NCBI GenBank assembly: GCA_036508135.1
Contig: DATCHW010000305.1
Coordinates: forward strand, 62,001-126,000
Source of the DNA: DATCHW01 sp036508135
Lineage (GTDB): Bacteria; Bacteroidota; Ignavibacteria; Tepidaquicellales; Tepidaquicellaceae
Length of the DNA: 64,000 nt
Reading direction: 5' to 3'
Shown here piece by piece: positions 8,513-18,063 of this stretch. The notes beneath the pieces were generated by a model. That model was given only the letters and a program-made list of their open reading frames with translations, did not search any database and was not told where the DNA came from. The position numbers were made by a program, and so were the translations under genes. Every line of letters begins with the position of its first letter. The first letter of the stretch is position 1.

Positions 8513-10900
8513 TTAAAATCCCACTTTCAAATCCAAATAAAAATTCCTCGTTGCCGCAGGTATCCAATATGATGTTCCGTACGAATCCACATTTCCCGTG
8601 GTTTCATAAAGTTTGTCAAAAATGTTATTGATCCTGAAAGTGAATTCCACTCTTTGTATATATTTATTAACAAAATTCAAAGCCGGCATAAGATTATAAC
8701 TTATTGAAGCATTAAAAACCGTATAAGGTTCTATCGTTTTATTAATGTATCCGGGTAGATTTTTTATAGAAGGATTTTTTCTTTCATCTTCGGAGTTATC
8801 AAGATACTGCTTCCCTATATATTGCATCGAAATATTAAATCCTAATCCAAAGTCGGTATTGTAACCGAGTGCAAGGTTTCCTATTATACCCGGGTTCAGC
8901 AAAATTTTATTTCCGGAATAATCATTTCCGTAAATAATATTTCCAGATGTATCCCTGCCAAGAATTTCTTTATACTCATTAAAATAATTTTCGGAAAAAT
9001 TGATATTTCCGTTTAATGATAATCCCCTTAAAAATTTATAATCCTTCAAATTCTTGAATGGCAATAAATCGAATTCAAATTCAATTCCTTTATGTATGGA
9101 TTTCGCAGCATTTCCGCTTATCGGCTGACCTACATTATCTAGCTGCCCGTTGTTCACAATTTCATTACTGAAGTCCATCCAGTAAAAATTCAGGTTCGTG
9201 CGTAATAATTCAGATGTATAACCGAATCCCGCTTCATAATTTATCATTTCTTCCGGCTTAACGAGAGGGTCTTCATAGATTTGCCTGACAGTATCAATCA
9301 CCCTGAAATTAGGAGCGGAATTTTGATTCTCTGCATCGTATATGTCTTTCAGTCTCGGTTCCCGTTTTGCAAAAGATATATTTACAAACGTCCTGAAGTT
9401 TTGATTAAATGCATAATTCACTCCCGCTCTCGGTGTTAAGAAATTATAGTTTACATCAAATGTGTACGGTTTGAATTTATCATTTAATATCGAATACTGA
9501 TGATTTACAAACTGCGCTCCAAGCATCGCTGTTAATTTATTGCTTATTTTATATATTTCATTTGCATAAAGTGACATTGTTCTTTTGCGCCCGTTATAAA
9601 AATAATACCGGTAATTATCAGGTGTTCCCTGCGGAAGTGCATCTGCAAATGTGATTTCGCCGTAGTGCTCGGATCTGTGAAATCTTAGTTCACCTCCGAT
9701 GACAAGAGTACCTTTATCGGAACTGTGATTTAACTGCACCTTGGGAAACCAACCGTAAGTATTATTGTTTACCACAAGGTTTGTCACTATGTTGCTTCTA
9801 ACTATTTCAAAACCCTTACCCGGCTGGAATATAAGATTCCCGTTCCCGTCCCTTTTATAATATCCGGGGTTATATGCTGTTGAATCAAAAGTGAAAAATG
9901 TAGGTAACCGGAAATATCCAAAATCGTATCCGTAATATGCGGGGAAGTTTGTTACAAAATAACCCTCGCCTCGTATGTAACTAAATGTATTTGAAATAAA
10001 AAGATTCTTTGCCGGCTGTGTATTAAATACAAGTTCATAATGCGGTTGATTGTAGTTGTCAGACTCATTAGGAAAAGTTAAAAAATTATATTTCCTGTCA
10101 ACTATTGCATCACCGGTAATTTTGCCGTCAAGATAATCTTTTGTTACTCCTAAATATGCAAGGTGATTTTTAATAGGTCCTCCGAAGAAATTAATTTTCA
10201 AAACAGAATTACTGCCCAGCATTTTTCCGGCACTCAGAAAATATGACCAGTGATCAGACCATGACTGGTCTCTGTATCCGTCGGTCTGCGTTTTTGTGAA
10301 TTTTCCGTAAACACCGAGTCCGCCGTTAATCAAACCTGAAGAATACTCAAGTGAATATCTGCGTGAATTAAAATCTCCCGCACCTATGGTCAAATTCAGA
10401 AAATTTCTCCTGAAAAAATCTATCGTCTGAATATTTACCACCCCGCCTATCGAAGATGTACCGTAAAGAGCCGTTCCTATTCCTCTCTGTATCTGAATAT
10501 TTTCAACCGAAGAAGTAATATCCGATAGGTCAACCCAGTAAACCTGGTGATCTTCAGGGTCATTTTGCGGTACACCGTTTATCAAAATAGAAACTCTTTT
10601 TTGATCAAATCCTCTCAAAGAGAAATATGAATATCCGACAGATGCACCGGATTCGGAATATGAATTAATGCTTGTACTTCCATTTAGGAACATAGGCAAA
10701 TCCTGCATCCAGTATTTTTTCTCAACAACATCTCTTTTGATATTAGTAAAAGTAATGGGGGTAAGTTTCTCAATGCCGGATAGAGCCTGCACTTCAATCG
10801 TCTCGGTTCTGTAAATAGTTGTATCAGTATTTACCTGGGAATACGCATTAAAGGAAACGGATACAAAAAGAATGAAAGTAAAGATAAATTTTGAAAACAT
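8513..10900 (-). CDS. TonB-dependent outer-membrane receptor, probably for thiamine
   Basis: A 795-residue outer-membrane receptor. It has a signal peptide ending AYSQ, a plug domain at about 45-165 (SYFSLRGFDQKRVSILINGVPQND, then RGIGTALYGTSSIGGVVNI) and a 22-strand-type barrel ending in an aromatic C-terminal strand. A TPP riboswitch and terminator lie directly upstream on the same strand. Thiamine-regulated outer-membrane receptors (OMR1 type) are known in Bacteroidota, so uptake of thiamine or a precursor is the likely role. No N-terminal CarboxypepD repeat or TonB-box variant was examined. No inner-membrane thiamine transporter is adjacent. Confidence 0.92.
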   Translation of the reverse strand: MFSKFIFTFILFVSVSFNAYSQVNTDTTIYRTETIEVQALSGIEKLTPITFTNIKRDVVEKKYWMQDLPMFLNGSTSINSYSESGASVGYSYFSLRGFDQKRVSILINGVPQNDPEDHQVYWVDLSDITSSVENIQIQRGIGTALYGTSSIGGVVNIQTIDFFRRNFLNLTIGAGDFNSRRYSLEYSSGLINGGLGVYGKFTKTQTDGYRDQSWSDHWSYFLSAGKMLGSNSVLKINFFGGPIKNHLAYLGVTKDYLDGKITGDAIVDRKYNFLTFPNESDNYNQPHYELVFNTQPAKNLFISNTFSYIRGEGYFVTNFPAYYGYDFGYFRLPTFFTFDSTAYNPGYYKRDGNGNLIFQPGKGFEIVRSNIVTNLVVNNNTYGWFPKVQLNHSSDKGTLVIGGELRFHRSEHYGEITFADALPQGTPDNYRYYFYNGRKRTMSLYANEIYKISNKLTAMLGAQFVNHQYSILNDKFKPYTFDVNYNFLTPRAGVNYAFNQNFRTFVNISFAKREPRLKDIYDAENQNSAPNFRVIDTVRQIYEDPLVKPEEMINYEAGFGYTSELLRTNLNFYWMDFSNEIVNNGQLDNVGQPISGNAAKSIHKGIEFEFDLLPFKNLKDYKFLRGLSLNGNINFSENYFNEYKEILGRDTSGNIIYGNDYSGNKILLNPGIIGNLALGYNTDFGLGFNISMQYIGKQYLDNSEDERKNPSIKNLPGYINKTIEPYTVFNASISYNLMPALNFVNKYIQRVEFTFRINNIFDKLYETTGNVDSYGTSYWIPAATRNFYLDLKVGF

Positions 10901-10920
10901 TTTTTATTTCTCCGTAAAAT

Positions 10921-10972
10921 AAAAAACGCCTAATTTTTTTCCGAACCTGATTATGAAAAAAAATTAAGCGTC
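10921..10972 (-). terminator. Riboswitch-controlled terminator before the TonB receptor gene
   Basis: On the minus strand ACGCTTAATTTT pairs with AAAATTAGGCGT (about 16 bp with a T-G pair), followed by six T. It lies just downstream of the TPP aptamer and 20 bases before the receptor ATG. This is the expected expression platform: TPP bound, terminator forms, transcription stops. Confidence 0.82.
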
Positions 10973-10984
10973 AAAATAATTTTT

Positions 10985-11068
10985 GTTTTTCCTACGCCGG
11001 AATTACCCGGTTCAGGTTCGATGGGTATTCTCTCAGATTTCCCGAATCAAGGGAAGACACCCCAAAAC
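10985..11068 (-). ncRNA. TPP (thiamine pyrophosphate) riboswitch
   Basis: Reverse-strand sequence carries the THI-element consensus in order: GGGGTGTC, a variable stem-loop (TTCCC...GGGAA), CTGAGA, ATACCC, GAACCTGA, CCGGGTAATTCCGG, GCGTAGGAAA. This is the aptamer that binds TPP. It precedes a terminator hairpin and the TonB receptor gene, so the receptor is repressed when thiamine is plentiful. Confidence 0.96.
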
Positions 11069-11180
11069 AAGTTGTTGCTAAAAAGAACTACTTAAAATTA
11101 TTCTAATTAAAGCAATCTGTCAAGCCTTAATATTTTCTTATTTATTTTTTTGTCGTTTTACTAATATTATTGCAAAATTG

Positions 11181-12293
11181 TCAATGAACAACGATAGGTT
11201 CTCTTATTAGAGTTATTCCGAAAAGAGTATTTACACCGGATTCAATTTCTTTTGCTAAATCCAGAACATCTTTAGTATTCCCGCCTGAATTAATTATTGC
11301 CAATGTATGTTTTGAAGAAATTCCGGCACCTTTTCTTCTGTAACCTTTTTGAAAACCTGCATTTTCAATGAGCCATGCTGCAGGAATCTTTACTCCCCGT
11401 TCCGTCAGGAAATGCGGAATCTCGTTAATTGTTTTTCTTAGTTCGGAATTCTTTATTCTTGACTCAAATTCCAGGTATTCTTCCATATTGAGTACAGGAT
11501 TTATAAAAAATGAACCACAAGATATTGAGTCAGGATCATTTTCATCAACTACCATTGATTTATTTTTCCGGAGTTCGATAACAGCATTCCTTACGAGTTT
11601 AAGTTCTGAAAATTTTCTTCTTTTATCTTCTTTAGATGCAAGGTCCTTTGTATCCGGGTTTTTTAATTTCAAATTATCGATGTGCTCTTTTAGCTCAGGA
11701 TACTTTATCTCCGGTTCTCCGTTTCTTTTTAATAAAAATTTAACTTCCGTAATTATGTATTTACCCGCATCTTCTGACTTAAATCTGCTCTGTCTGTAGC
11801 CAAAGCGGCAATCGGAATTTGAAAATACCACTTTATTTAAAGTGGAAATTTCTATTGTAGTAACTTCAGAAATCGTACTGCTCACTTCCTGTCCGTATGC
11901 TCCGACATTCTGAATCGGGGTTGCTCCAACAGTCCCGGGAATTCCTGACAGGCATTCTACTCCGGCAAAACACTGACTGACACAAATCCTCACAAAATCA
12001 TCCCAGGCCATGCCTGCTTCTGCAGTAACAAGAACAATATCACTTCCTCCTTTTCCGGATATTGTAATATTTTTCATTGCGGTTTTCAGGATCATTCCGT
12101 CATATCCTTCATCTGAAAATATTACATTGCTTCCGCCGCCTAGTATCTGAACCTTCAGATTTTTCTCTTTCACAAACGCAAGGCATTCAAGCAGTTGCTC
12201 TTCATTTATGCATTCGCAAAAATATTCAGCATTTCCTCCAAGCTGAATATTTGTGTGTCCGGAAAGCAGGATATTCTCTTTTACAATAAGCAT
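11181..12293 (-). CDS. murB: UDP-N-acetylenolpyruvoylglucosamine reductase
   Basis: MurB reduces UDP-GlcNAc-enolpyruvate to UDP-MurNAc with FAD and NADPH in peptidoglycan synthesis. At 370 residues it is somewhat longer than E. coli-type MurB. The FAD-binding parts ILGGGSNVIFSDEGYDG and LSGIPGTVGATPIQNVGAYGQEV are clear. Active-site candidates are the Arg in RFGYRQSRF, the Ser in CGSFFINP and the Glu in the final IREPI. The FGYR segment marks the type I form with the substrate-closing loop. It lies alone, away from other mur genes; its start ATG is at 12293. Confidence 0.95.
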   Translation of the reverse strand: MLIVKENILLSGHTNIQLGGNAEYFCECINEEQLLECLAFVKEKNLKVQILGGGSNVIFSDEGYDGMILKTAMKNITISGKGGSDIVLVTAEAGMAWDDFVRICVSQCFAGVECLSGIPGTVGATPIQNVGAYGQEVSSTISEVTTIEISTLNKVVFSNSDCRFGYRQSRFKSEDAGKYIITEVKFLLKRNGEPEIKYPELKEHIDNLKLKNPDTKDLASKEDKRRKFSELKLVRNAVIELRKNKSMVVDENDPDSISCGSFFINPVLNMEEYLEFESRIKNSELRKTINEIPHFLTERGVKIPAAWLIENAGFQKGYRRKGAGISSKHTLAIINSGGNTKDVLDLAKEIESGVNTLFGITLIREPIVVH

Positions 12294-12415
12294 TATACCT
12301 TAATTTGCAAAATATCTGAATTTGAGTAAATGCAAAAGAATTTAATTTGCAGGAATCAGAAAACTGATTTGATATTTACAGTATAAATTTATAGTTTTAA
12401 TTAAATAATAAGAAT

Positions 12416-12649
12416 TTGGGACTGATAAAACAAAAAACATACGGCGGGAAAAGAAAAGCAGTTGTAATGATGGTTTTAGGGTGGACACTTGCTCTTCAAT
12501 ATATAATTCTCAGATCTGCAGGAATTATACAACCTTCAAAAGTTTGGGTATGGTCTGATTTGCTTGGTGGAATTTCAGTTATAGGTGCAATAATAGGTAT
12601 AATCGGATTGGTTATGTACATAAGAGCAGATAAAATAAGCGATGATTGA
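12416..12649 (+). CDS. Small membrane protein of unknown function
   Basis: A 77-residue protein with two predicted membrane helices (about 17-34 and 51-70) and a basic N-terminus (KQKTYGGKRK), ending in DKISDD. It starts with TTG at 12416; an in-frame ATG at 12467 would shorten it and remove the basic head. No family is recognised. It sits between divergent murB and pepP. The hydrophobic pattern and good reading frame argue for a real gene, but support is modest. Confidence 0.55.
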   Translation: MGLIKQKTYGGKRKAVVMMVLGWTLALQYIILRSAGIIQPSKVWVWSDLLGGISVIGAIIGIIGLVMYIRADKISDD

Positions 12650-12769
12650 AATACCTATATTATACTCTTAATTTCGATTTCAGTATAAAATAAAATTAGT
12701 TTTACATTTAAAAATAAATTAAATACTTTTACATTATTAAAAATACTCTAAAACATTAATTCAAATATA

Positions 12770-14062
12770 ATGAGAAACTTAAAAATTGACCGAAACCTAT
12801 TTATTCAAAACAGGAAAAAACTCTCCGCACAGTTGAAACCAAATTCGCTCGCACTTGTGAATGCAAACGACTATATGCCCACTAATGCAGATGGTACTAT
12901 GCACTTTAAGCAAAACACAGATTTATACTGGCTTACCGGAGTTGACCAGGAAGAAACTATTTTAGTACTCTTTCCTGATTCACCTGACCCGAAATTAAAG
13001 GAAATCCTTTTCGTCAAAGAAACAAGTGATCTGATCGCTATATGGCATGGTAAAAAACTTTCAAAAGCAGAAGCAACAGAACTCACGGGAATTGAAAATA
13101 TTATGTGGCTTTCCGAATTTCCCGCAGTTTTCCATGCACTCGTAACTGACTGCGATAATATTTATCTCCAATCAAATGAACATAAGCGGACAGAGATTAT
13201 TGTTCAAACACGCAATGCTCGATTCATAGATTGGTGTCAGAAAGAATATCCTCTTCATACTTATATGAGGATTGCTCCGATTATCAACCGCCTCAGAATG
13301 ATTAAATCACCTGTCGAAATTGACCTGCTTCAGAAAGCCTGTGACCTTACTGAAAAAGGATTCAGGCGGGTATTGAAATTCACAAAACCGGGAGTAATGG
13401 AGTATGAAATCGAGGCTGAATTCACACACGAGTTTATAAGCAATGGCAGCGGCTATGCGGATTATTATCCAATAATTGCCTCTGGTCCGGGTGCCTGCGT
13501 TCTTCATTATATCAAAAATGATGAGGAGTGTAAAGACGGTGATCTGGTATTGATAGACACAGGTGCAGCGTGCGGATATTACAATGCTGATATGACAAGA
13601 ACAATTCCAGTTAATGGAAAATTTACCAAGAGGCAGAAAGCCGTTTATAATGCAGTTCTTCGTATTATGAAATCAACTATTAAACTGATGGTAAAAGGTG
13701 CTATCTGGAAAGAAATTCAGCTAGTAACCGAACAGAACACTGAAAAAGAACTTGTTGATTTAAGAATTCTGAAAATGAGAGATATTAAAAAGCAGGATCC
13801 GAATAAACCATTGTATAAAAAATATTTCATGCACAATGTATCACATTATCTCGGACTCGATGTTCACGATGTCGGGTATTTACACTACCCTTATAAACCG
13901 GGAATGGTATTTACTGTAGAGCCCGGAATATATATCCCTGAAGAAGGTATAGGAATAAGATTAGAAGATAATATTTTGATTAAAGAAAAGGGAAATTTTG
14001 ATTTGATGAGAAACATACCTATCGAAGTGGACGAAATTGAAGAACTGATGAGTAAAAAATAA
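12770..14062 (+). CDS. pepP: Xaa-Pro aminopeptidase (M24B)
   Basis: Removes N-terminal residues before proline. The 430 residues show the AMP_N domain (1-150, with HFKQNTDLYWLTGVDQ) followed by the pita-bread catalytic domain. Metal ligands are visible: two Asp in LIDTGAACGYYNADMTRT, His in HNVSHYLGLDVHDVG, Glu in FTVEPGIY and Glu in IGIRLEDNIL. No signal peptide, so cytoplasmic. The ATG at 12770 is preceded by an AT-rich leader. A strong hairpin follows the gene. Confidence 0.95.
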   Translation: MRNLKIDRNLFIQNRKKLSAQLKPNSLALVNANDYMPTNADGTMHFKQNTDLYWLTGVDQEETILVLFPDSPDPKLKEILFVKETSDLIAIWHGKKLSKAEATELTGIENIMWLSEFPAVFHALVTDCDNIYLQSNEHKRTEIIVQTRNARFIDWCQKEYPLHTYMRIAPIINRLRMIKSPVEIDLLQKACDLTEKGFRRVLKFTKPGVMEYEIEAEFTHEFISNGSGYADYYPIIASGPGACVLHYIKNDEECKDGDLVLIDTGAACGYYNADMTRTIPVNGKFTKRQKAVYNAVLRIMKSTIKLMVKGAIWKEIQLVTEQNTEKELVDLRILKMRDIKKQDPNKPLYKKYFMHNVSHYLGLDVHDVGYLHYPYKPGMVFTVEPGIYIPEEGIGIRLEDNILIKEKGNFDLMRNIPIEVDEIEELMSKK

Positions 14063-14110
14063 AATTAATTTTTATCTGCATCTACTATATGGGGGAGTAA
14101 ATGTAATTTT

Positions 14111-14150
14111 AAATGGTTTCGAAGTTATTGCTTTCGAAACCATTTTCTTT
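14111..14150. terminator. Terminator between pepP and the convergent unknown gene
   Basis: Perfect 13-bp stem AAATGGTTTCGAA/TTCGAAACCATTT (14111-14123 with 14133-14145), 9-base loop, then TCTTTATA on the plus strand. It sits in the 106-base gap between convergent stops and can serve both genes. Confidence 0.85.
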
Positions 14151-14168
14151 ATATACATCATATTATTT

Positions 14169-14807
14169 TTAAGCGATGGTCAGGAGCACTGCCTTACCGT
14201 CATGGTCGTCAGTAGAGTAAATATCATCATCCAGAAGATTATCCATTTCAACAAGACCTAATATCGAAACCCCGGAAACTTTCCCGAACATTTCTGAAAA
14301 TTTATCCCTTGCCGATGAAAAAGAAATATATTTATGTGTAAAACCGGTTTCCTTACTAACTGCTCCGCAGTAAAAATAACAACCATTCTTTTCTGCGGGT
14401 CCGAAAAATCTTCCGTGGCTATTTTCTTTCGTCCATATCTGATCTGAAAAAGAATGGAAAAACTTTTCCGGCAAGTGCTTGTAAAAAACTCCATCGATAA
14501 CTCCATAGCGGGGTGTTATATGACCCCAACGAATTTTAAGACCTGCTTTTTTAAGCAAATTGTATAAAAGCAATTTCGACTCTTCTTTGCTTTCCGAAAT
14601 ATTGTCCCTGATAATAATATTGATAGACTCGCAGATTAATTTACCGCCAATTTTTCTGTTCAGCCAGAGAGAGGGTTTCTTGTTCCTGTCATACAGCCAT
14701 CTCCCGAATTCAGGTAATTCTGCGTTTAAATTCAAATCTTTTAATAAAGGGTTAAATAATTTAATGATATATTGCGATTGGGCAAAAAAAACGTGCGGGC
14801 TACTCAA
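14169..14807 (-). CDS. Unknown protein with structured RNA at its start
   Basis: Up to 212 residues, not recognised. No signal peptide or membrane helix; it looks globular, with conserved-looking patches LPEFGRWLYDRNKKPSLWL, RWGHITPRYGVIDGVFYKHLP and a final DDHDGKAVLLTIA. The longest frame starts at TTG 14807, which is inside the closing stem of a structured RNA (14792-14893). TTG 14735 is an alternative that begins after the RNA and its T-run (188 residues). It lies downstream of hutU on the same strand. Confidence 0.6.
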   Translation of the reverse strand: MSSPHVFFAQSQYIIKLFNPLLKDLNLNAELPEFGRWLYDRNKKPSLWLNRKIGGKLICESINIIIRDNISESKEESKLLLYNLLKKAGLKIRWGHITPRYGVIDGVFYKHLPEKFFHSFSDQIWTKENSHGRFFGPAEKNGCYFYCGAVSKETGFTHKYISFSSARDKFSEMFGKVSGVSILGLVEMDNLLDDDIYSTDDHDGKAVLLTIA

Positions 14808-14893
14808 ATATTTTTAAAAAAAGCAGACACATTGTTTCTATTTCAGTGCTGCAAGTGTTTCCTATAACACAATTACACGAGTTAGCCCGCACT
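14783..14893 (-). ncRNA. Candidate structured RNA (three-helix) with T-run
   Basis: On the minus strand, GTGCGGGCTA at the 5' end pairs perfectly with TAGCCCGCAC at the 3' end (10 bp), continued by CTC/GAG after one bulged A. Inside are GTGTT/AACAC and GCAGCAC/GTG(T)CTGC hairpins, giving a closed three-way-type fold of about 100 bases. The closing stem is followed by GTTTTTTTG, like a terminator. It lies between the hutU stop and the unknown gene, overlapping that gene's longest start. Not a tRNA or any riboswitch I recognise. No target duplication flanks it. Confidence 0.55.
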
Positions 14894-14986
14894 ATTATTT
14901 TAATTCACCAAAATCTAAAATCTAATTATATAAAAGAATAGGTAAAAATTTTCCCCCTATTTTTTAAACTTAATAGACTTAACGAA

Positions 14987-16636
14987 CTATTTTATCATCG
15001 GCATCTTTATTCCGAATTTTCTCATATTATCAATTGCTCTGTCATACCCAGCATCGGCATGCCTTACTATTCCCATCCCAGGGTCGTAAGTGAGGCATCG
15101 TAAAAGTTTTTCTTCCGCTTCGGGAGTTCCGTCTGCTACAATCACCATCCCTGCGTGAATAGAGTTTCCTATTCCTACACCGCCTCCGTGATGCAGTGAA
15201 ATCCAGCTTGCACCTCCGATTGCATTCAGTGCAAAATTAAGAATTGGCCAATCGGCAATTGCATCCGACCCGTCTTTCATTTTTTCTGTTTCTCTGTTAG
15301 GTGATGCAACACTCCCGCAATCGAGATGGTCACGCCCTATCACTATAGGAGCTTTTACTTTTCCGGATTTTACAAGTTCATTGAACGCCTTACCTGCTTT
15401 TGCTCTTTCTCCGTAACCAAGCCAGCATATTCGTGCCGGAAGTCCCTGGAAGTGCACTCTTTCCTTCGCGGCTTTTAACCAGTTATGTAAAAGTTTATCA
15501 TCGGGAAAAATTTCCATAATGGCTTCATCTGTTGTGTAAATATCTTTCGGGTCGCCTGAAAGCGCTACCCATCTGAAGGGTCCCTTTCCATCACAGAAAA
15601 GCGGACGAATATATTCGGGAACGAATCCCGGAATTTCAAATGCTTTTTCAAATCCATTAGCCTGTGCTTCGCCTCTTATATTATTTCCATAATCAAATGT
15701 TATCGCGCCTCTGTTCATAAATTCCCACATCGTCTTGCAATGGACAACTGCAGTCTTTTTTGCAAGCTCCTGATACTTGTCCGGATTATTTTTCCTGAGT
15801 TTTAATGCTTCTTCAAATTTCATTCCCATTGGAACATATCCGTTCAGCATATCATGTGCGGAGGTCTGGTCTGTAAGTATATCAGGTATTATTCCCCTTT
15901 TCAAAATTTCCGGAAGCACTTCACCTGCATTGCCTACTAACCCGATTGATTTCGCAATCTTTTTTTCTTTTGCTTCAAGCACAAGTTTCAGAGCCTCATC
16001 TAAACTTTCAGTCATCACGTCGCAATATCCCGTATCCAGTCTTTTCTGAATTCGTGACTTATCGACATCTATTCCCAGGAATGCTCCGCCGTTCAGGGTT
16101 GCTGCAAGGGGCTGAGCTCCGCCCATTCCGCCTAATCCAGCAGTCAGTACAAACCTTCCCGAAAGCGTTCCGCCAAAATGTTTCTTTGCAGCAGAAGCGA
16201 AAGTTTCATATGTACCTTGTAAAATTCCCTGTGTACCTATATAAATCCAGGAGCCGGCAGTCATCTGTCCATACATCGTCAACCCTAATCCTTCAAGCCG
16301 TCTGAATTCATCCCACGTAGCCCATTTAGGTACAATCTGAGAATTTGATATAATTACTCTCGGAGCATTTTTATGTGTTTTGAAAACAGCAACAGGTTTA
16401 CCAGATTGAACAAGTAAAGTATCGTCTTCTTCTAAAGTTTTTAAAGTTTCGACAATTGCATCAAAGCATTCCCAGTTCCTTACCGCTTTTCCTGAACCGC
16501 CATAAACTATTAAATCTTGCGGTCTTTCGGCAACATCAGGGTCGAGATTATTCATCAGCATTCTCATTGCCGCTTCTGCCTGCCAGTTCTTGCAGGACAT
16601 TTTGGTTCCCGTTGGAGCTTTTACTGTTCGAGACAT
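14987..16636 (-). CDS. hutU: Urocanate hydratase
   Basis: Converts urocanate to imidazolonepropionate in histidine breakdown, using tightly bound NAD. The 549 residues match the family length. Diagnostic segments are YGGSGKAVRNWECFD, MYGQMTAGSWIYIGTQGILQGTYETF, the NAD region LTAGLGGMGGAQPLAATLNGG and the late LHHGGGVGIGNSIHAGMV. No other hut gene is within the window, which is unusual because hutH, hutI and hutU often cluster; the rest of the pathway must be elsewhere or absent. Confidence 0.96.
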   Translation of the reverse strand: MSRTVKAPTGTKMSCKNWQAEAAMRMLMNNLDPDVAERPQDLIVYGGSGKAVRNWECFDAIVETLKTLEEDDTLLVQSGKPVAVFKTHKNAPRVIISNSQIVPKWATWDEFRRLEGLGLTMYGQMTAGSWIYIGTQGILQGTYETFASAAKKHFGGTLSGRFVLTAGLGGMGGAQPLAATLNGGAFLGIDVDKSRIQKRLDTGYCDVMTESLDEALKLVLEAKEKKIAKSIGLVGNAGEVLPEILKRGIIPDILTDQTSAHDMLNGYVPMGMKFEEALKLRKNNPDKYQELAKKTAVVHCKTMWEFMNRGAITFDYGNNIRGEAQANGFEKAFEIPGFVPEYIRPLFCDGKGPFRWVALSGDPKDIYTTDEAIMEIFPDDKLLHNWLKAAKERVHFQGLPARICWLGYGERAKAGKAFNELVKSGKVKAPIVIGRDHLDCGSVASPNRETEKMKDGSDAIADWPILNFALNAIGGASWISLHHGGGVGIGNSIHAGMVIVADGTPEAEEKLLRCLTYDPGMGIVRHADAGYDRAIDNMRKFGIKMPMIK

Positions 16637-16873
16637 AGTATGATATTTAAAATGTTAAAATTAAAATTGAAAAAAGATTTAAAAACTTAAACTAATAATA
16701 TAAAATAAATAATATGATTCATAAAAAGAATTTAGAAATTACAGTTAGAAGATTTATTCAAGAATTAAGAATGTCAACATAAAGAACACCAAGTAATGTG
16801 AAAAAAAAGATACTTGCATTGCAACGCAAAAATCTAAAAGAATAATGAAAAATATAAAATAAAATTGGAATCA

Positions 16874-18013
16874 TTACTTTAAAATAGTGGAGTAATTCAA
16901 AATATTAAGAGTATCTCCATAAGAAAAATCTTTGCCTTTATATATTAAAGAAGCAGGTTCATTTTTACTCTTCAAAGATTCGATCCCTTTGAGCATATTC
17001 GATTTAAAAGTTGATGAACCTTTTATTTCATAAAAATGGCGTTTTCCAGCTTTCGTAATAATTAAATCTGCTTCGACACCATTGCTCGTTCTTAAATAGT
17101 AAAATCCTGAATTGGATTTTTTGTGAATCTCTTTTTTAAGAAATTCTGAAATTATATAATTTTCAAATAAAGGTCCTGCCACGTGTGTTTTTTCAATATT
17201 TGTATTATATAATCCCATTAGATATACCGGTAACCCTGTATCAAAGAAATAAATTTTTGGACTTTTAATTATTCTTTTTCCTATGTTTGAATGGTAAGGA
17301 GGCAATAAAAATATTATATAGGATGCTTCAAGAATAGAAATCCATCTTTTTGCGGTACTGACAGCAATACCAATTTCTTTTGAAATTTCAGAAAGATTTA
17401 AAATCTGCGATACCCGGGCACCAAGTAATTTGATGAATGATAAAAAATCTCTTAAATCTCCTATATTTGAAATATTTCTTACATCTTTTTCCAAATATGT
17501 GTTAATATAGGATGAATACCATAAATCGGTGTTCCGGTATTTCAGGAATGATAATTCCGGGTAAGAGCCACGATACATAGATGCTTTCTTATATTTATCC
17601 GGAATTTCTGAATATTGGAAGGGCAGAAGGGTTAACAATCCTATTCTGCCCGCAAGACTTTCTGTAATTTTCTGAACAAAAGCGAATTGAGAGGAACCTG
17701 TAATAATAAATTTACCGCGTTTTTCTCTTCTCTTATCTATCAATATCTTGATATAATTGAATATTTCCGGTACATATTGCACCTCATCAAAAATAATTTT
17801 ATCATTATACCTGTTCATAAATCCTTCGGGGTCCCTGTGAAAATATTCTATGTTATTTATGTCGTCAAAAGATATGTATTCATATTTATCCTTAAACATA
17901 TTAAGAAGCATAGTTGACTTTCCGGACTGCCGGGGACCTGTAACGCCTACTGCTGAAAATATTTTTATATGCTTTTTCAGGGTTTCCTCAAGAACCCGGT
18001 TTATGTATTTCAT
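16874..18013 (-). CDS. AAA ATPase with DUF4143 C-terminal domain
   Basis: A 379-residue ATPase of a group that is abundant and often horizontally spread. Walker A is GPRQSGKST (about 25-33) and Walker B IIFDEVQYV (about 73-81). A winged-helix-like stretch (around 200-235, SEISKEIGIAVSTAKRWISIL) precedes the DUF4143 region. Near the C-terminus, E-A-D-L-I with Y-E-I-K-G-S resembles a PD-(D/E)XK nuclease core. The biological role of the family is unclear. It is a stand-alone gene flanked by repeat-rich spacers. Confidence 0.88.
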   Translation of the reverse strand: MKYINRVLEETLKKHIKIFSAVGVTGPRQSGKSTMLLNMFKDKYEYISFDDINNIEYFHRDPEGFMNRYNDKIIFDEVQYVPEIFNYIKILIDKRREKRGKFIITGSSQFAFVQKITESLAGRIGLLTLLPFQYSEIPDKYKKASMYRGSYPELSFLKYRNTDLWYSSYINTYLEKDVRNISNIGDLRDFLSFIKLLGARVSQILNLSEISKEIGIAVSTAKRWISILEASYIIFLLPPYHSNIGKRIIKSPKIYFFDTGLPVYLMGLYNTNIEKTHVAGPLFENYIISEFLKKEIHKKSNSGFYYLRTSNGVEADLIITKAGKRHFYEIKGSSTFKSNMLKGIESLKSKNEPASLIYKGKDFSYGDTLNILNYSTILK

Positions 18014-18063
18014 AAATTATGTAATTTTTCGATACCATCGCAAATATACATAAATATTTATAA

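Noticed and set aside
11368..11799. 143-codon plus-strand frame inside murB
   Set aside because: Lies opposite the strongly conserved murB sequence; a shadow frame.
14792..14893. Inverted repeat read as a transposon
   Set aside because: No target duplication at either end, internal hairpins and a T-run fit RNA better; kept as an RNA candidate.
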